From NCBI RefSeq assembly GCF_004745645.1, contig NZ_SRMB01000003.1, positions 372,001 through 436,000 of the forward strand: a stretch of 64,000 nucleotides of DNA, given 5' to 3'. This document shows, piece after piece, positions 36,631 to 45,968 of the stretch. This DNA comes from Hymenobacter metallicola. GTDB taxonomy: Bacteria; Bacteroidota; Bacteroidia; Cytophagales; Hymenobacteraceae. Every line of letters starts with the position of its first letter. The first letter of the stretch is position 1. Below the pieces are notes generated by a model, which saw nothing but the letters and a program-made list of their open reading frames with translations, made no database searches and was not told where the DNA came from. A program made the translations under genes and the position numbers.

Positions 36631-37329
36631 CTATTGTTTCATCATCTGCTCCATGTCCTTCTGCATTTTCTGAACCTCCTTCGGCTGCTGCTGCATCAGG
36701 TAAGGAAGAGCTTTTTGCAACCCCCAGACAATTAGAAAGCTCACCAGCATGGGAATGATGATGCCGCGGCTCCGGTAGTTGTTGGTATGCACATAGCGCG
36801 GCCAAAACCAGCGCAGATACACCAGCAAGGCTGGTACATTAAACAAGAGGCTGGCCAGAAACGGGTGTAAGCCCTGCTGGAAAATCGCCCAGGCCAGTAC
36901 TTGGGAGGCCACAAAAAAGTAGATGAGTATGAAGCCGATCAGGCCCAATAAGGCCCGCTTGTGCCCCAGCCGGAACAAATTCATTCCCAACAGGACGCCA
37001 CCGCCTATCATCATGGATATCGGTAGCACGGAAAACAGCACAATGGTACTCTGGGAGTACAGCTCGGGCACAGCCGTCGGCGACTCCGCCTCGGCCTCCT
37101 CCCGCTCCATCAGCTGGCGGGCTTCCAACTCGCGACTAACCTGGGCTTGCACGGCCGCCTCCAACTCCGGGCGCACCAAGGCTTCCTCGGGGTGAGGCTG
37201 GCCCCGACGGCTTAGCTCGTCAAAAGCCGCCAGTACGGCGTCGTCGCGGTACTGGGCCCGGCCCTCCACGTACTGACGCAGCTCGGCATCGGTTTTGCGG
37301 GCCATTTTCTCCGCGTATTCTTCGGCCAT
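36631..37329 (-). CDS. Four-TM membrane protein with an N-terminal helical domain
   Basis: The 232-residue protein has a charged helical N-terminus (about 1-85; the KTDAELRQYV and YRDDAVLAAFDELSRRG segments recur in other Bacteroidota membrane proteins). Then come about four TM segments (about 97-118, 125-150, 157-175 and 190-208) and a Gln/Met-rich tail with QKMQKDMEQMMKQ. No named family. It precedes the AlkB-like gene with a five-base gap, so the two form an operon. Inner-membrane location is inferred from the TMs. Confidence 0.72.
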   Translation of the reverse strand: MAEEYAEKMARKTDAELRQYVEGRAQYRDDAVLAAFDELSRRGQPHPEEALVRPELEAAVQAQVSRELEARQLMEREEAEAESPTAVPELYSQSTIVLFSVLPISMMIGGGVLLGMNLFRLGHKRALLGLIGFILIYFFVASQVLAWAIFQQGLHPFLASLLFNVPALLVYLRWFWPRYVHTNNYRSRGIIIPMLVSFLIVWGLQKALPYLMQQQPKEVQKMQKDMEQMMKQ

Positions 37330-37402
37330 GACTAAAGGAAAAGGGAACGTACTAGAAACTACTTCCTGCTTCTACGTAGAACCCGTAATTAAAATTGAAT
37401 AA

Positions 37403-38686
37403 CTATTTGGCTTTTCCGGCCCACTGCGCCAGCACTTCCCCGGCCCGCTGCACATCAGCAAACGAGTTGTAGAGCGGCACCGGCGCCAGCCGAATCACAT
37501 TGGGCTCCCGCCAGTCGGCAATGATGCCCGCGCCGGCCAGGTAGTCGAACAAAGCCCGGCCGTTGTGGTGCACCAGCATCGACAGCTGACAGCCGCGGGC
37601 GGCCGGGTCGGCGGGCGTAATAATTTCCAGGGTTTGGCGGGGCAGCTCCAGGCTGCGCACCAAAAACTCCAGGTAAGCAGTCAGCTTTTCACTTTTTTTG
37701 CGCAGGGCCGGCATGCCCCCGGCCTCGTCCACAATGGCTAACGAAGCCCGGTGAATAGCCATGGGGAAAATCTGGGCATTGGAGAGCTGCCAGCCCGCCG
37801 CCCCAGCCATGGGCCGAAAGCCTTTTTTCATCTGAAACCGGTCGGTCGGGTCGTGGCCCCACCAGCCAGCCAGGCGCAGCAAATCGGGGCGGTGAGCAAA
37901 CCGTTCGTGCACAAACACGCCGGAGGTGCCGCCGGGCCCCGAGTTCAGGTATTTGTAGGTGCACCAGCAGGCAAAATCCACGTCCCAGTCGTGCAGCTGC
38001 AGTTCCAGGTTGCCGGCCGCGTGGGCCAGGTCGAAGCCGACGTTGGCGCCCACGGCGTGCCCGGCTTTGGTAATAGCTTCCATGTCGAAAGCCTGCCCGG
38101 TATAGTAATTCACCCCGCCCAGAATAATGACGGCCAGGGACTCGCCCAGCTCCCGAATTTTGGCCTCAATGTCTTCGGTGCGCAGCGTATGCTCGCCGGG
38201 CCGGGGCACCAGTTCCACAATGGCCTCGTCGGGCGCGAGGCCGTGCAGCTTCACCTGCGACTCCAACGCGTACTGGTCGGAGGGAAACGCCCCGCCTTCC
38301 ATCAGCACCTTATAGCGCGTGGCCGTGGGCTGATAAAAAGAAATCAGCAGCAGGTGCAGGTTGGTGGTCAGGTTATTCATCACCACTACTTCCACCGGCT
38401 TGGCGCCCACCAGGCGGGCAGTGCTGTCGGTCAGGGTTTCGTGGTAGTGCATCCAGGGCGAAGTGCCGTGAAAGTGCCCTTCCACGCCGTGTTTTTCCCA
38501 GCTCTCAAACTCCTGCTCCACGGCCGCCCGGGCGGCTTTGGGCAGCAGCCCCAGCGAGTTGCCGCACAGATACACGCTCGGCTGCCCATCCGGGGCCAGC
38601 GGAATGTGAAACCGGTTACGAAAATCGCGCAAGGCATCCTGCTCGTCAAGAGCAGCGGCAAATTCGGGCGTGGACTGAAAGTTCAT
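37403..38686 (-). CDS. kynU: Kynureninase
   Basis: KynU is a PLP enzyme cleaving kynurenine or 3-hydroxykynurenine to anthranilate or 3-hydroxyanthranilate and alanine. The 427 residues include the family N-terminus (FRNRFHIPL and YLCGNSLGLLP), the DLAHAAGNLELQLHDWDVDF block, and the PLP lysine in CWCTYKYLNSGPGG. The start at 38686 (MNFQSTPEFA) is chosen over 38725 because the extra residues are not conserved. Two further pathway genes lie upstream on the same strand, with spacers of about 135 and 47 bases, and probably share transcription. Cytoplasmic. Confidence 0.95.
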   Translation of the reverse strand: MNFQSTPEFAAALDEQDALRDFRNRFHIPLAPDGQPSVYLCGNSLGLLPKAARAAVEQEFESWEKHGVEGHFHGTSPWMHYHETLTDSTARLVGAKPVEVVVMNNLTTNLHLLLISFYQPTATRYKVLMEGGAFPSDQYALESQVKLHGLAPDEAIVELVPRPGEHTLRTEDIEAKIRELGESLAVIILGGVNYYTGQAFDMEAITKAGHAVGANVGFDLAHAAGNLELQLHDWDVDFACWCTYKYLNSGPGGTSGVFVHERFAHRPDLLRLAGWWGHDPTDRFQMKKGFRPMAGAAGWQLSNAQIFPMAIHRASLAIVDEAGGMPALRKKSEKLTAYLEFLVRSLELPRQTLEIITPADPAARGCQLSMLVHHNGRALFDYLAGAGIIADWREPNVIRLAPVPLYNSFADVQRAGEVLAQWAGKAK

Positions 38687-38820
38687 AGCGGTAAAAAGGT
38701 GGCGGGCCGGGTTGGGCCACCACACCAGTAAAAGCGGACAGCCCCGTGGGCGGGCTCAGAATAGTCGGGCCGATAGATGCTTCCACTTCTATCTGCGGCC
38801 CCTAAAGGTAGACGCAAAAC

Positions 38821-39849
38821 TTACTTGGCAGCCATTATCTTGGCAAAGGAGTGCTGGGGCAGTCCCAGCCAATCCAGGGCATTGGCTCCCAGCATCCGGG
38901 CTTTCATCTCATCGGGGAAGGGCATGGACTCAATCAGTTGGCCGGGCTCCAGCTCCCCCAATGGGAAGGGGTAATCGGTACCCAGCACAATCTTATTCGG
39001 CCCCAGGGTTTTGACCAAGTACTCGAGCATTAGCGGGTCGTGCACCAGGGAGTCGACCCAAAAACGGCCCAGGTACTCGCGCGGGTTCACCGGATTGTCG
39101 ACGGCGCACAAGTCGGGCCGCACGTGAAAGCCGTGTTCGATGCGCCCAATGGTGGAAGCAAAGGAGCCGCCGCCGTGGGCCACGGCCACGCGCAGCTTGG
39201 GCAGGCGCTCCAGCACCCCGCCAAAAATCAGGGAGCACAGGGCCAGAGTACTTTCGGCCGGCATACCGACCAGCCAGGGCAGCCAGTATTTCGGCATTTT
39301 CTGCTGGGCCATCATATCCCAGGGGTGTACAAACACGCAGGCACCCAGCTCCTCAGCGGCCGCAAACACCTCGAACAGCTCGGGCGCGTCCAGGTTCCAG
39401 TCGTTGACGTGGGAGCCAATCTGCACCCCGGCCATGCCCAGCTCTTTCACGCAGCGCTCCAGCTCCTTCACGGCCAGATCGGGCGCCTGCATCGGAATAG
39501 TGCCCAGGCCCACAAACCGGTCGGGGTAGCGGGCCACCACGCCGGCAATATGGTCGTTGAGCAGCCGGCTCAGGTCCAGGGCATCGAGGGGCTTGGCCCA
39601 GTAGCTGAACATGACGGGCACCGTGCTAAGCACCTGCACATCGACGCCGAACTGGTCGTACTCGCGCATGCGCACCTCGGGGTCCCAGCAGTTGTCCTGA
39701 ATTTCGCGGAAAAACTTGTCGTCCTGCATCATGCGGGCACAACAGGGCTTGTGGTGTTCGAGCCGGATAAAGCCGCCGTAACCGTACCGTTCGCGCAGGT
39801 CGGGCCAGGTTTCGGGCAGAATATGGGTGTGAATATCGATTTTGAGCAC
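38821..39849 (-). CDS. 2-amino-3-carboxymuconate-6-semialdehyde decarboxylase
   Basis: ACMSD decarboxylates the ring-opened product of 3-hydroxyanthranilate to 2-aminomuconate semialdehyde, diverting it from quinolinate and NAD synthesis to catabolism. The 342-residue amidohydrolase-fold protein has the metal-binding HTH (about 7-9), a His in VFVHPWDMM, another in VAHGGGSFA, and the Asp of [10 protein letters not shown]. The KPCCARMM and EVRMREYD segments are typical of ACMSD. Start at 39849 ([10 protein letters not shown]) is unambiguous. It sits between kynU and the dioxygenase gene, matching the order of the pathway. Cytoplasmic zinc enzyme. Confidence 0.95.
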   Translation of the reverse strand: MLKIDIHTHILPETWPDLRERYGYGGFIRLEHHKPCCARMMQDDKFFREIQDNCWDPEVRMREYDQFGVDVQVLSTVPVMFSYWAKPLDALDLSRLLNDHIAGVVARYPDRFVGLGTIPMQAPDLAVKELERCVKELGMAGVQIGSHVNDWNLDAPELFEVFAAAEELGACVFVHPWDMMAQQKMPKYWLPWLVGMPAESTLALCSLIFGGVLERLPKLRVAVAHGGGSFASTIGRIEHGFHVRPDLCAVDNPVNPREYLGRFWVDSLVHDPLMLEYLVKTLGPNKIVLGTDYPFPLGELEPGQLIESMPFPDEMKARMLGANALDWLGLPQHSFAKIMAAK

Positions 39850-39896
39850 GGGTGGGATGCTGCAGGTAATAGTAGGTAAAGCCGGCCAGCAGGGGG

Positions 39897-40430
39897 TTAG
39901 TCAGCTTTCACCGGGGCGGGCGGCGCCATCACGGTGCCGCAGTTCGAGCAGGTCCGTTTCTCTTCCGAGGCCCAGAACCGGTTCATGATGGGCGGCAGCT
40001 GCTGCACGATGTCGGTAATTTCGGCAAACTCCTCGTAGAGTTTGGTGCCGCAGTTTTCGCAGTACCACTGAAAGCCGTCCAGCTCCCCGGCCGTACGGTA
40101 ACGCTCCAGCACCAGCCCCACCGTTCCGGCGGGCCGGCGCGGCGAGTGGGGCACGCCCCCGGGCAGCAGAAACATTTCCCCAGCCTTGATTTCGATATCG
40201 ACCGGTTTGCCATCCTCGATAATCTTGACGACGATGTCGCCCTCAATTTGCAGGAACAGCTCTTCGCCCTCGTCGTAATGGTAGTCTTTGCGGGCATTGG
40301 GCCCGCCTACCACCATGACGATAAAGTCTTTGTTGTCTTTGAACACCTGCTGATTACCCACCGGCGGCTTGAGCAGGTGGCGGTGTTCGTCAATCCACTT
40401 CTGGAAATTAAAGGGGCGAGCGACGGGCAT
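39897..40430 (-). CDS. 3-hydroxyanthranilate 3,4-dioxygenase
   Basis: This cupin enzyme opens the ring of 3-hydroxyanthranilate. In the 177-residue protein the catalytic iron ligands are His51, Glu57 and His95 (in [11 protein letters not shown] and [11 protein letters not shown]). The C-terminus has two Cys pairs (about 124/127 and 161/164), forming the rubredoxin-like second iron site of the bacterial type. The ATG at 40430 ([12 protein letters not shown]) is preferred over the upstream start, which adds no conserved sequence. First gene of the run HAAO-ACMSD-kynU on the minus strand, divergent from the SDR gene with a 115-base spacer. Cytoplasmic. Confidence 0.95.
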   Translation of the reverse strand: MPVARPFNFQKWIDEHRHLLKPPVGNQQVFKDNKDFIVMVVGGPNARKDYHYDEGEELFLQIEGDIVVKIIEDGKPVDIEIKAGEMFLLPGGVPHSPRRPAGTVGLVLERYRTAGELDGFQWYCENCGTKLYEEFAEITDIVQQLPPIMNRFWASEEKRTCSNCGTVMAPPAPVKAD

Positions 40431-40545
40431 ATGCGGGGCGGTTGGGAGGATAATAAAGCGGCCGGAACCGTTGCCCAACTTACGCAAAACCCCGCAACTG
40501 TGGCTAGCAGCCCACGGAAACGACTATTTCCCTACTTTTAACCCG

Positions 40546-41337
40546 ATGCAACTCGACCTCACTTCCCATTACGCCCTGGTAGGCGGCAGCACGCAGGGCA
40601 TTGGCCGCGCCGTAGCTGAGGAACTCGCCCACCTGGGTGCTACCGTTACGCTGCTGGCCCGCAACGAAGCCAGCCTGCAGCAGGCCGCGGCCGAACTGCC
40701 CCGCCCCCAGGGTCAAGCCCACGACTACCTTGTGGCCGACTTCAACGACCCGGCTACGCTGGCCAGCCGCCTGCACGACTACCTGCAAACCCACCCCGCG
40801 GGCTTTCACATCTTGGTCAACAACACCGGGGGCCCGGCCGGGGGGCCGATTCTGGCGGCCCCAGTCGACGCATTCCGGGCAGCTTTCGAGCAGCATCTGA
40901 TTTGCAACCACCTTCTGGCTCAGGCCGTGGTGCCGGGTATGCAGGCCCGGGGCTACGGCCGCATCATCAACGTTATCAGCACGTCGGTGAAGCAGCCCCT
41001 GGCCGGGTTGGGCGTTTCGAATACCATTCGGGCGGCGGTGGGCAACTGGGCCAAAACGCTGGCCAACGAGCTGGGCGGCAGCGGTATTACCGTTAATAAT
41101 GTGCTACCGGGCGCTACCGTAACGCAGCGCCACACGTCGTTAATCGAGAAAAAAGTAGCGCAAACGGGGCAGTCGGTTGAGGAAATTGAGGCCGGTATGC
41201 TACGTTCCATTCCCGCGGGCCGCTTTGGGCAGGCCCAGGAAGTGGCCGCCGCCGTGGCCTTCCTCGCGTCGCCAGCGGCGGGCTACATCAATGGGATTAA
41301 TGTGCCGGTGGACGGGGGGCGCACCGGCAACCTGTAG
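40546..41337 (+). CDS. SDR-fold protein lacking the canonical catalytic residues
   Basis: The 263-residue protein has the short-chain dehydrogenase fold: a cofactor loop GGSTQGIGRAVA (about 13-24), VNNTGGP (about 91-97) and a C-terminal INVPVDGGR block. Where most members have YxxxK this one reads Ser158-Asn-Thr-Ile-Arg162, so both the tyrosine and the lysine are replaced. A known sub-group of 3-oxoacyl reductase-like SDRs shows this change. It is divergent from the HAAO gene and probably uses the same spacer for its promoter. Its role may not be redox; a link to kynurenine breakdown is possible but only from position. Confidence 0.85.
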   Translation: MQLDLTSHYALVGGSTQGIGRAVAEELAHLGATVTLLARNEASLQQAAAELPRPQGQAHDYLVADFNDPATLASRLHDYLQTHPAGFHILVNNTGGPAGGPILAAPVDAFRAAFEQHLICNHLLAQAVVPGMQARGYGRIINVISTSVKQPLAGLGVSNTIRAAVGNWAKTLANELGGSGITVNNVLPGATVTQRHTSLIEKKVAQTGQSVEEIEAGMLRSIPAGRFGQAQEVAAAVAFLASPAAGYINGINVPVDGGRTGNL

Positions 41338-41353
41338 GTAGATTCTGCTCCTA

Positions 41354-42799
41354 CTACTGCACCTGTGCCGTGGGGCTGGTAAACTCCATTTGCTGCTGCG
41401 CGGTAGCCGACACCGTAAAGCACAGCCACATAAACAGCCCGAAGCCAAGGCCAACGAGCAGCAGCTGCGGGAGCTTGACCCGTCGCCAGGTCCATTCCGT
41501 TGGCCAGCCAAAGAAAGCTACGGCATAGAGCAGCAAGTGCAGCGGAATCAGAAACCGGCATTCGATAATCAGCGGCACCGAGGCCAGGCAGGTTATCAGA
41601 ATAGCGGCCAGTAGCAGCCAGTGCCGCGGCTGCACGGCCCGGATGCGCCGAACGATAACCAGCAGCGCCACAAAAAGCACGGTGTACACCACCAGGCGGT
41701 TTAGCAACGTAGAGCCGAAGATGTTGTAGATGTAAGGTCCCGAGTACAGCAAGTCCAGGCCGTTGAAGAAGTGCCGCACGTACACCTTCAGCATGCCCAC
41801 CGGATGACGACCGACAAAGGCGAAATACTCGCCGTAGGTATCGAAGTTGTCCCGGCCTTCCTCAGCCAGCATGGCCTTGCCTTCCGGGTCGAAAAAGGAA
41901 ACCTGGGGCTTGGGATACGTGGGCCCGACATTGGATTCGTACCGCTGCCGGCTCACGCCCTCTTTCAGCAGAAACAAGTACAGGCTCTGCTTTTTGCCGG
42001 AGTACACGTCGCCGGCGCCTTCGGCCAGCACCAAGTAGCTGTTCGAGTTGTAGCTGTTGGTATTAATCAGGTACTGGGGAGCCCCCACCAGAAGAAAGGC
42101 CGCGGCAAAGACGAGAATCCGGCTCACTGCCGCTTTCACCAACCCTGGGCTAGTGGCCTGCCGGTGCTGCACCCAGAGTTGCTGTACCAGCAAAGCCAGC
42201 ACAAAAGGCACGCTCAGCAGATACAACGGGCGCATATAAACCGCGGCGGCCACCAGTGCCCCCACGGCAAAAATGGTCGGTAGGCTTGTGGATTGGTAGA
42301 GCAACAGCAGGGCGGTAAACAACACCAGCGTGCTCGGAAAGTCGGTTAGGGTGAAGTTGAAGTAGTCGCGCCACAGGACAAAGCACACCACAATAAAGAG
42401 CAGGCGCCGCAGGGCAGTAACGGGCCGCCCGGTGACTTTCTCCCACAACGCCGGGCACACTACGCCAAACAGAGCCCCGGCCCACAGCGCCCCCAGGAAC
42501 TTGATTACCCCCGCCGACTCTCCTTCCAGCGACTCCCGCACCAGCACTGTGGCCGGGTAATTCAGCAGCGGATACAGGTAGCCGCGCAGGGCGGTGTCAA
42601 AATTATAGATGGAAAATTGTCCCCCGCCGTCTACATCAAAGCTTTTGGCAAGTAGCCAGTAGAATTCCGCGTCGTAGTACTGGTCCTCGAAGCGGGAGGT
42701 TTGCAGATGGACGGTGAATAGGATGAAGGTCAGTAAAAACCACAGCCACTTGTTGCGGCTTTCCCACCAACGCACCCGCAAGGAGTTAGAATCAGGCAT
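41354..42799 (-). CDS. Polytopic GT-C-like membrane protein
   Basis: The 481-residue product has about ten TM segments. The first periplasmic loop contains acidic and aromatic residues (FEDQYYDAEFYWLLAK) where GT-C glycosyltransferases place their catalytic Asp/Glu, and a large loop follows later (about 255-345, SYLVLAEGAGDVYSG and on). I see no diagnostic signature for a named GT family. The frame is open to 42895; the ATG at 42799 leads naturally to the first TM. It converges on the SDR gene with a 16-base gap. It is the first of several GT-C-like genes in this region, which suggests envelope glycosylation. Confidence 0.75.
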   Translation of the reverse strand: MPDSNSLRVRWWESRNKWLWFLLTFILFTVHLQTSRFEDQYYDAEFYWLLAKSFDVDGGGQFSIYNFDTALRGYLYPLLNYPATVLVRESLEGESAGVIKFLGALWAGALFGVVCPALWEKVTGRPVTALRRLLFIVVCFVLWRDYFNFTLTDFPSTLVLFTALLLLYQSTSLPTIFAVGALVAAAVYMRPLYLLSVPFVLALLVQQLWVQHRQATSPGLVKAAVSRILVFAAAFLLVGAPQYLINTNSYNSNSYLVLAEGAGDVYSGKKQSLYLFLLKEGVSRQRYESNVGPTYPKPQVSFFDPEGKAMLAEEGRDNFDTYGEYFAFVGRHPVGMLKVYVRHFFNGLDLLYSGPYIYNIFGSTLLNRLVVYTVLFVALLVIVRRIRAVQPRHWLLLAAILITCLASVPLIIECRFLIPLHLLLYAVAFFGWPTEWTWRRVKLPQLLLVGLGFGLFMWLCFTVSATAQQQMEFTSPTAQVQ

Positions 42800-43091
42800 A
42801 TTGAGGTAAGCTAAAAGCCACTGGCCGCTTTGCCCACTGCAGGAGTGAATAGCCGCCACTGTTTTTGTAATACGCGCCGCAAAAAGCAGCTTCAATTATC
42901 TTTCTGCAAGCCGGCACCCGAGCTGCTCATAACTCACAAATGACAGACGGGGCAGCCAGTCAAATTCGGGCAAAGATAGACGGGCCGCCTGATATCCGAC
43001 TAGCGGTTGCCGGGCTACCTAGCGGCGCAACCGGCCAGGGCAAAAGTGCTGCTGGTAGCTCCTGCTCCCCGGTGCAGAGCAATCCTATAAG

Positions 43092-43146
43092 CTGAGCGGG
43101 CAAAGAAAAAGGCGGATTTCGCTCGCCTTTTTCTTTGCCCGCTCAG
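43092..43146. terminator. Long perfect hairpin terminator, 23-bp stem
   Basis: Positions 43092-43114 pair perfectly with 43124-43146 across a 9-base loop. A-rich and T-rich stretches lie within the stem. It lies downstream of the minus-strand lipoprotein gene at 43167. The length is unusual for a simple terminator. Confidence 0.78.
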
Positions 43147-43166
43147 TTTGGCTAGCCAATGCTTTT

Positions 43167-43700
43167 CTATCCCTCGCTGGTAATTTCCAGGTCGTCGAGA
43201 TAAATGTTCTGGCTGCTATTTGCCCGCCACATGTACACGTTCAGAAAAGAAGTATAAGCAGCAGTAGCCGGGATTTCGATTACTTTCTCAATCTCAACCC
43301 ATTTATTTACTGTCTTGGTTTGCTTGCCAATTTCCAAGCCTTCCCAAATCAGATTTTTGCCCGTTGCCGGATCTTTAATCTCCGTAACAACGACGCCATT
43401 TGATTGCTTGTCGGGCAAATAAGCCCAGCCGTGAATCTTGATTTTTTTAACCCGGTTGGCGCTAAGCTTGCCCAACTGGTTGGAATATCCCAAGCTGTAC
43501 TCTACAGCCGGCCCCACTTTGATAGAATAGCGGCCGGAATGGGCTTGCTCTTTGGTCAAGGATGGAGCGGGCACACCACTTGTCCAGCCTTCCAGCGACT
43601 CGAAGTCGTTTTTAGCCAATAAGTTAGCAGGTGTTTCGCTTTTGTTATCACCGCAGGCAACTACGCCTAAAGTAAAGACGGCGTAAAGCAATTTTTTCAT
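43167..43700 (-). CDS. Lipoprotein with probable carbohydrate-binding jelly-roll, paralogue A
   Basis: The 177-residue product has the lipobox GVVAC (Cys16). A domain follows whose order of motifs suggests a CBM4/9-type jelly roll: FESLEGW near the start, AHSGRYSIKV, a middle HGWAYLPDK strand, and a final NIYLDDLEI. It is clearly homologous to the product of the gene at 45969. Both lie next to an ArnT-like gene. Carbohydrate binding is inferred from the fold pattern; no calcium site or aromatic platform can be named from sequence. Envelope-anchored. Confidence 0.72.
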   Translation of the reverse strand: MKKLLYAVFTLGVVACGDNKSETPANLLAKNDFESLEGWTSGVPAPSLTKEQAHSGRYSIKVGPAVEYSLGYSNQLGKLSANRVKKIKIHGWAYLPDKQSNGVVVTEIKDPATGKNLIWEGLEIGKQTKTVNKWVEIEKVIEIPATAAYTSFLNVYMWRANSSQNIYLDDLEITSEG

Positions 43701-44327
43701 AAAAGTAAGGAAGCTTTAGTTGGGGCAAAATTAGAACATTTTTCAACACTATGCTTAGTACTCTATCATATTTCTCCTATTCTTAATGCCTGCTTAAGGC
43801 TAGTATAGACTAGACAGACAGAATGGAATACCACCCATTTCGGCCAGTATCGGCAGACACCAAGTGTTCATGCAAATTGAATTTTTCCTAGTACACTGCA
43901 TCGTAATCCGCAGGAGTTTGCTTGGCAACGCAGCCCTGCCTGCGGGATACGTCAGAAACCCTCAAGGCCTGCAAACCACGCGCGACGGGAGTTTCTACCA
44001 GCAGTTGGTTCATTACCTTTGCTTGTCATTCTATTGTAGGCCCAGCGGTGCTGGGTTTCGTCAAGTCAGTTTATTTTTATCAAGGACTGGATACTAGCTG
44101 CTTTGCTACCACTCCAACCCAAGCCGGCGGACCAGAAAACCAGTACCGGCGACTACCGGCTTCCCCTGCTAATGGAGTATCTTGCCACCTTCGCTAGTCC
44201 AGCTGCTTTATTTGATGATCCTCGTTTCAGACTGCGCTGGCTCAGGAAGAGTCAGCGGCTTTCTTGGCGTGCTACTTTCTAGTTCTTACCCAGCCATCTT
44301 GGCTTTCTCCGGCTACTTTGCTTTCCA
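43701..44327. other. 627-base spacer without a supported gene
   Basis: The spacer lies between divergent genes: the lipoprotein on the minus strand (promoter element at 43726-43733) and the ArnT-like gene on the plus strand. The open frames at 43864-44097 and 43922-44197 overlap in different frames, lack a recognised domain and do not show the codon bias of their neighbours. A TACTTTG element lies just before the ATG at 44328. I see no RNA gene. Confidence 0.5.
43726..43733 (-). promoter_or_regulatory. -7 element of lipoprotein paralogue A
   Basis: TAATTTTG on the minus strand, 25 bases before the ATG at 43700, fits TAnnTTTG. Confidence 0.5.
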
Positions 44328-45872
44328 ATGAATCACCTCACTGCTCCAGACAGGTCTGTAGTAACTACTAAAGCAGAATCCAAGCCCCCCCGCTACCTGC
44401 AGCTGCTGCGCGTAGCCGGATTGGGCGTGCTGCTGGGCGTTATCTTGTTTCCGCTGGTGTTTGATTTGCACCGGATTCCGATTCAGACCTGGGATGAGTC
44501 GCGCTTGGCCGTAAATGCGCTGGAGATGCATGATTCAGGCAGCTTTCTCGTCACGACTTTCGACCAGAAGCCGGACCTGTGGAATACCAAGCCGCCCCTG
44601 CTTATCTGGCTACAAGCCGCCGCAATCGGGCTGCTCGGCCCAACGGAAGTAGCTATCCGAACTCCTACTACGCTGGCCGCTATAGCGACGGTACTGCTTC
44701 TGATCGGCTGTAGCGCCCGGGCGCTGCGCAGCTTGGGCGGCGGGCTGGCGGCGGCCTTTATCCTGGTAACTATTCCGGGGTATATGGCCCCGCACGTAGC
44801 CCGGACCGGCGACTATGACGCTATGCTCATCTGGTGGCTGGTACTGGGAGTGGCCAGCTTTTTCCAGTACCTGGAAACAAACCGCCCCCGCTACCTGGTG
44901 GTGTGGGGCATAGCCTTGGCCGCGGCCATCATGACCAAGGGTGTGGCAGCGCTGCTTGGCAGTCCGGCGCTGGTGCTCTATGTTCTTTTCAGCGGCAAAC
45001 TGCTCTCTTTGCTGCGGCAACCACGCTTTTGGCTTGTGTTGGCGGCCAGTTTTGCCGTGCCAGCCCTGTATTACACCGCGCGCGAAGCAGTCTTACCCGG
45101 CTACTGGCAAGCCGTGATGATGAATGAGTTGGGAGGGCGTTTTTCCGCTGCTCTGGAAAACCACACCGGCCCCTGGAACTTGTACCTGCTCAACCTCTGG
45201 GACTATACGTTAGCGCCCTGGACGCTGTGGCTGCTGCCCGCTGTTGGCGTACTGGCCTTCGATTCGCGCCCCGTAGTTCGACGGCTAACGCTGTTGCTGA
45301 CCCTGTTTATCGTGTGCTGGATGGCAGTAATCAGCAGTGCTCAAACCAAACTGGAATGGTATCCGGCGCCTATCTACCCGATGGCCGCCTGGCTGTTGGG
45401 TCTGGCCTTGGAATCGGTTTACCGCCGCGTGCAGCAGTGGCTGCCGGCTCGTACCCGGGCTTGGCAACCCATTGTTGGTATTCTGGCTTTGCTGGCAATG
45501 GTAGCCGTGCCGTATCAGAACACGGTAGAAACTATCATCAATCAGCGCACGGACGGCTTTTCCTGGGAAGGTGACCATGCTGCCGGTTCCTTTGTGCGCA
45601 ACTACCTGCGGGAGCACTCCGACTACCGCCAGGTAACGCTGGTGGTGCCGGGAGGCTACCAGCCAACGATTATCTTCTACATCAAGGCGTTTAGAAGCCG
45701 GGGAATCGAGATTTTGACCACTCAGCCCGATGGGCTGCAGAATCTGGCTCCGGGCACTGAGGTTCTGGTATACAGCCCCGAAATGCGGGACAAGATTCTG
45801 GCAAGCTACCAAGCCGTTCTGCTTCACGAGCAGGAGCCGGGCACCGCCCTCCTACTTCAGGGGCGGAAGTAG
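44328..45872 (+). CDS. ArnT-like membrane glycosyltransferase, paralogue A
   Basis: ArnT transfers a sugar from a polyprenyl-phosphate donor to an envelope acceptor (lipid A in enterobacteria). The 514-residue protein has about eleven TM segments. Its first periplasmic loop has the family motif WDESRLAVNALEM with the Asp-Glu pair, then PDLWNTKPPLLIWLQA, typical of the PMT/ArnT superfamily, and a soluble C-terminal part of about 100 residues. It is 45-50% similar by eye to the product of the gene at 50950, including these motifs. It stands between two paralogous lipoprotein genes on the opposite strand. Substrate sugar and acceptor are not known; aminoarabinose is only one option. Confidence 0.85.
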   Translation: MNHLTAPDRSVVTTKAESKPPRYLQLLRVAGLGVLLGVILFPLVFDLHRIPIQTWDESRLAVNALEMHDSGSFLVTTFDQKPDLWNTKPPLLIWLQAAAIGLLGPTEVAIRTPTTLAAIATVLLLIGCSARALRSLGGGLAAAFILVTIPGYMAPHVARTGDYDAMLIWWLVLGVASFFQYLETNRPRYLVVWGIALAAAIMTKGVAALLGSPALVLYVLFSGKLLSLLRQPRFWLVLAASFAVPALYYTAREAVLPGYWQAVMMNELGGRFSAALENHTGPWNLYLLNLWDYTLAPWTLWLLPAVGVLAFDSRPVVRRLTLLLTLFIVCWMAVISSAQTKLEWYPAPIYPMAAWLLGLALESVYRRVQQWLPARTRAWQPIVGILALLAMVAVPYQNTVETIINQRTDGFSWEGDHAAGSFVRNYLREHSDYRQVTLVVPGGYQPTIIFYIKAFRSRGIEILTTQPDGLQNLAPGTEVLVYSPEMRDKILASYQAVLLHEQEPGTALLLQGRK

Positions 45873-45881
45873 CGCGTACAG

Positions 45882-45947
45882 CCGAAAAAACAGCTACCGC
45901 CGGGTCTTACCATTGTATTGGCACCACCCGGCGGTAGCTGTTTTCGG
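45882..45947. terminator. Bidirectional terminator between ArnT-like A and lipoprotein paralogue B
   Basis: A 16-bp perfect core (45890-45905 with 45926-45941) is extended by A-T and C-G pairs with a two-base bulge. It lies between two converging genes. Confidence 0.8.
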
Positions 45948-45968
45948 TCGTAACGGACGGACGCGGCC

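Noticed and set aside
43864-44197. Two overlapping small open frames in the 43.7-44.3 kb spacer
   Set aside because: Different frames, no domain, no codon bias, and neither has a clear upstream promoter or start context.
43701-44327. tRNA or riboswitch in the larger spacers
   Set aside because: No cloverleaf with a T-loop GTTCGANNC-type sequence and no known aptamer core is visible in the spacers at 7.7-8.1, 32.7-33.2 or 43.7-44.3 kb. A covariance-model search would settle this.
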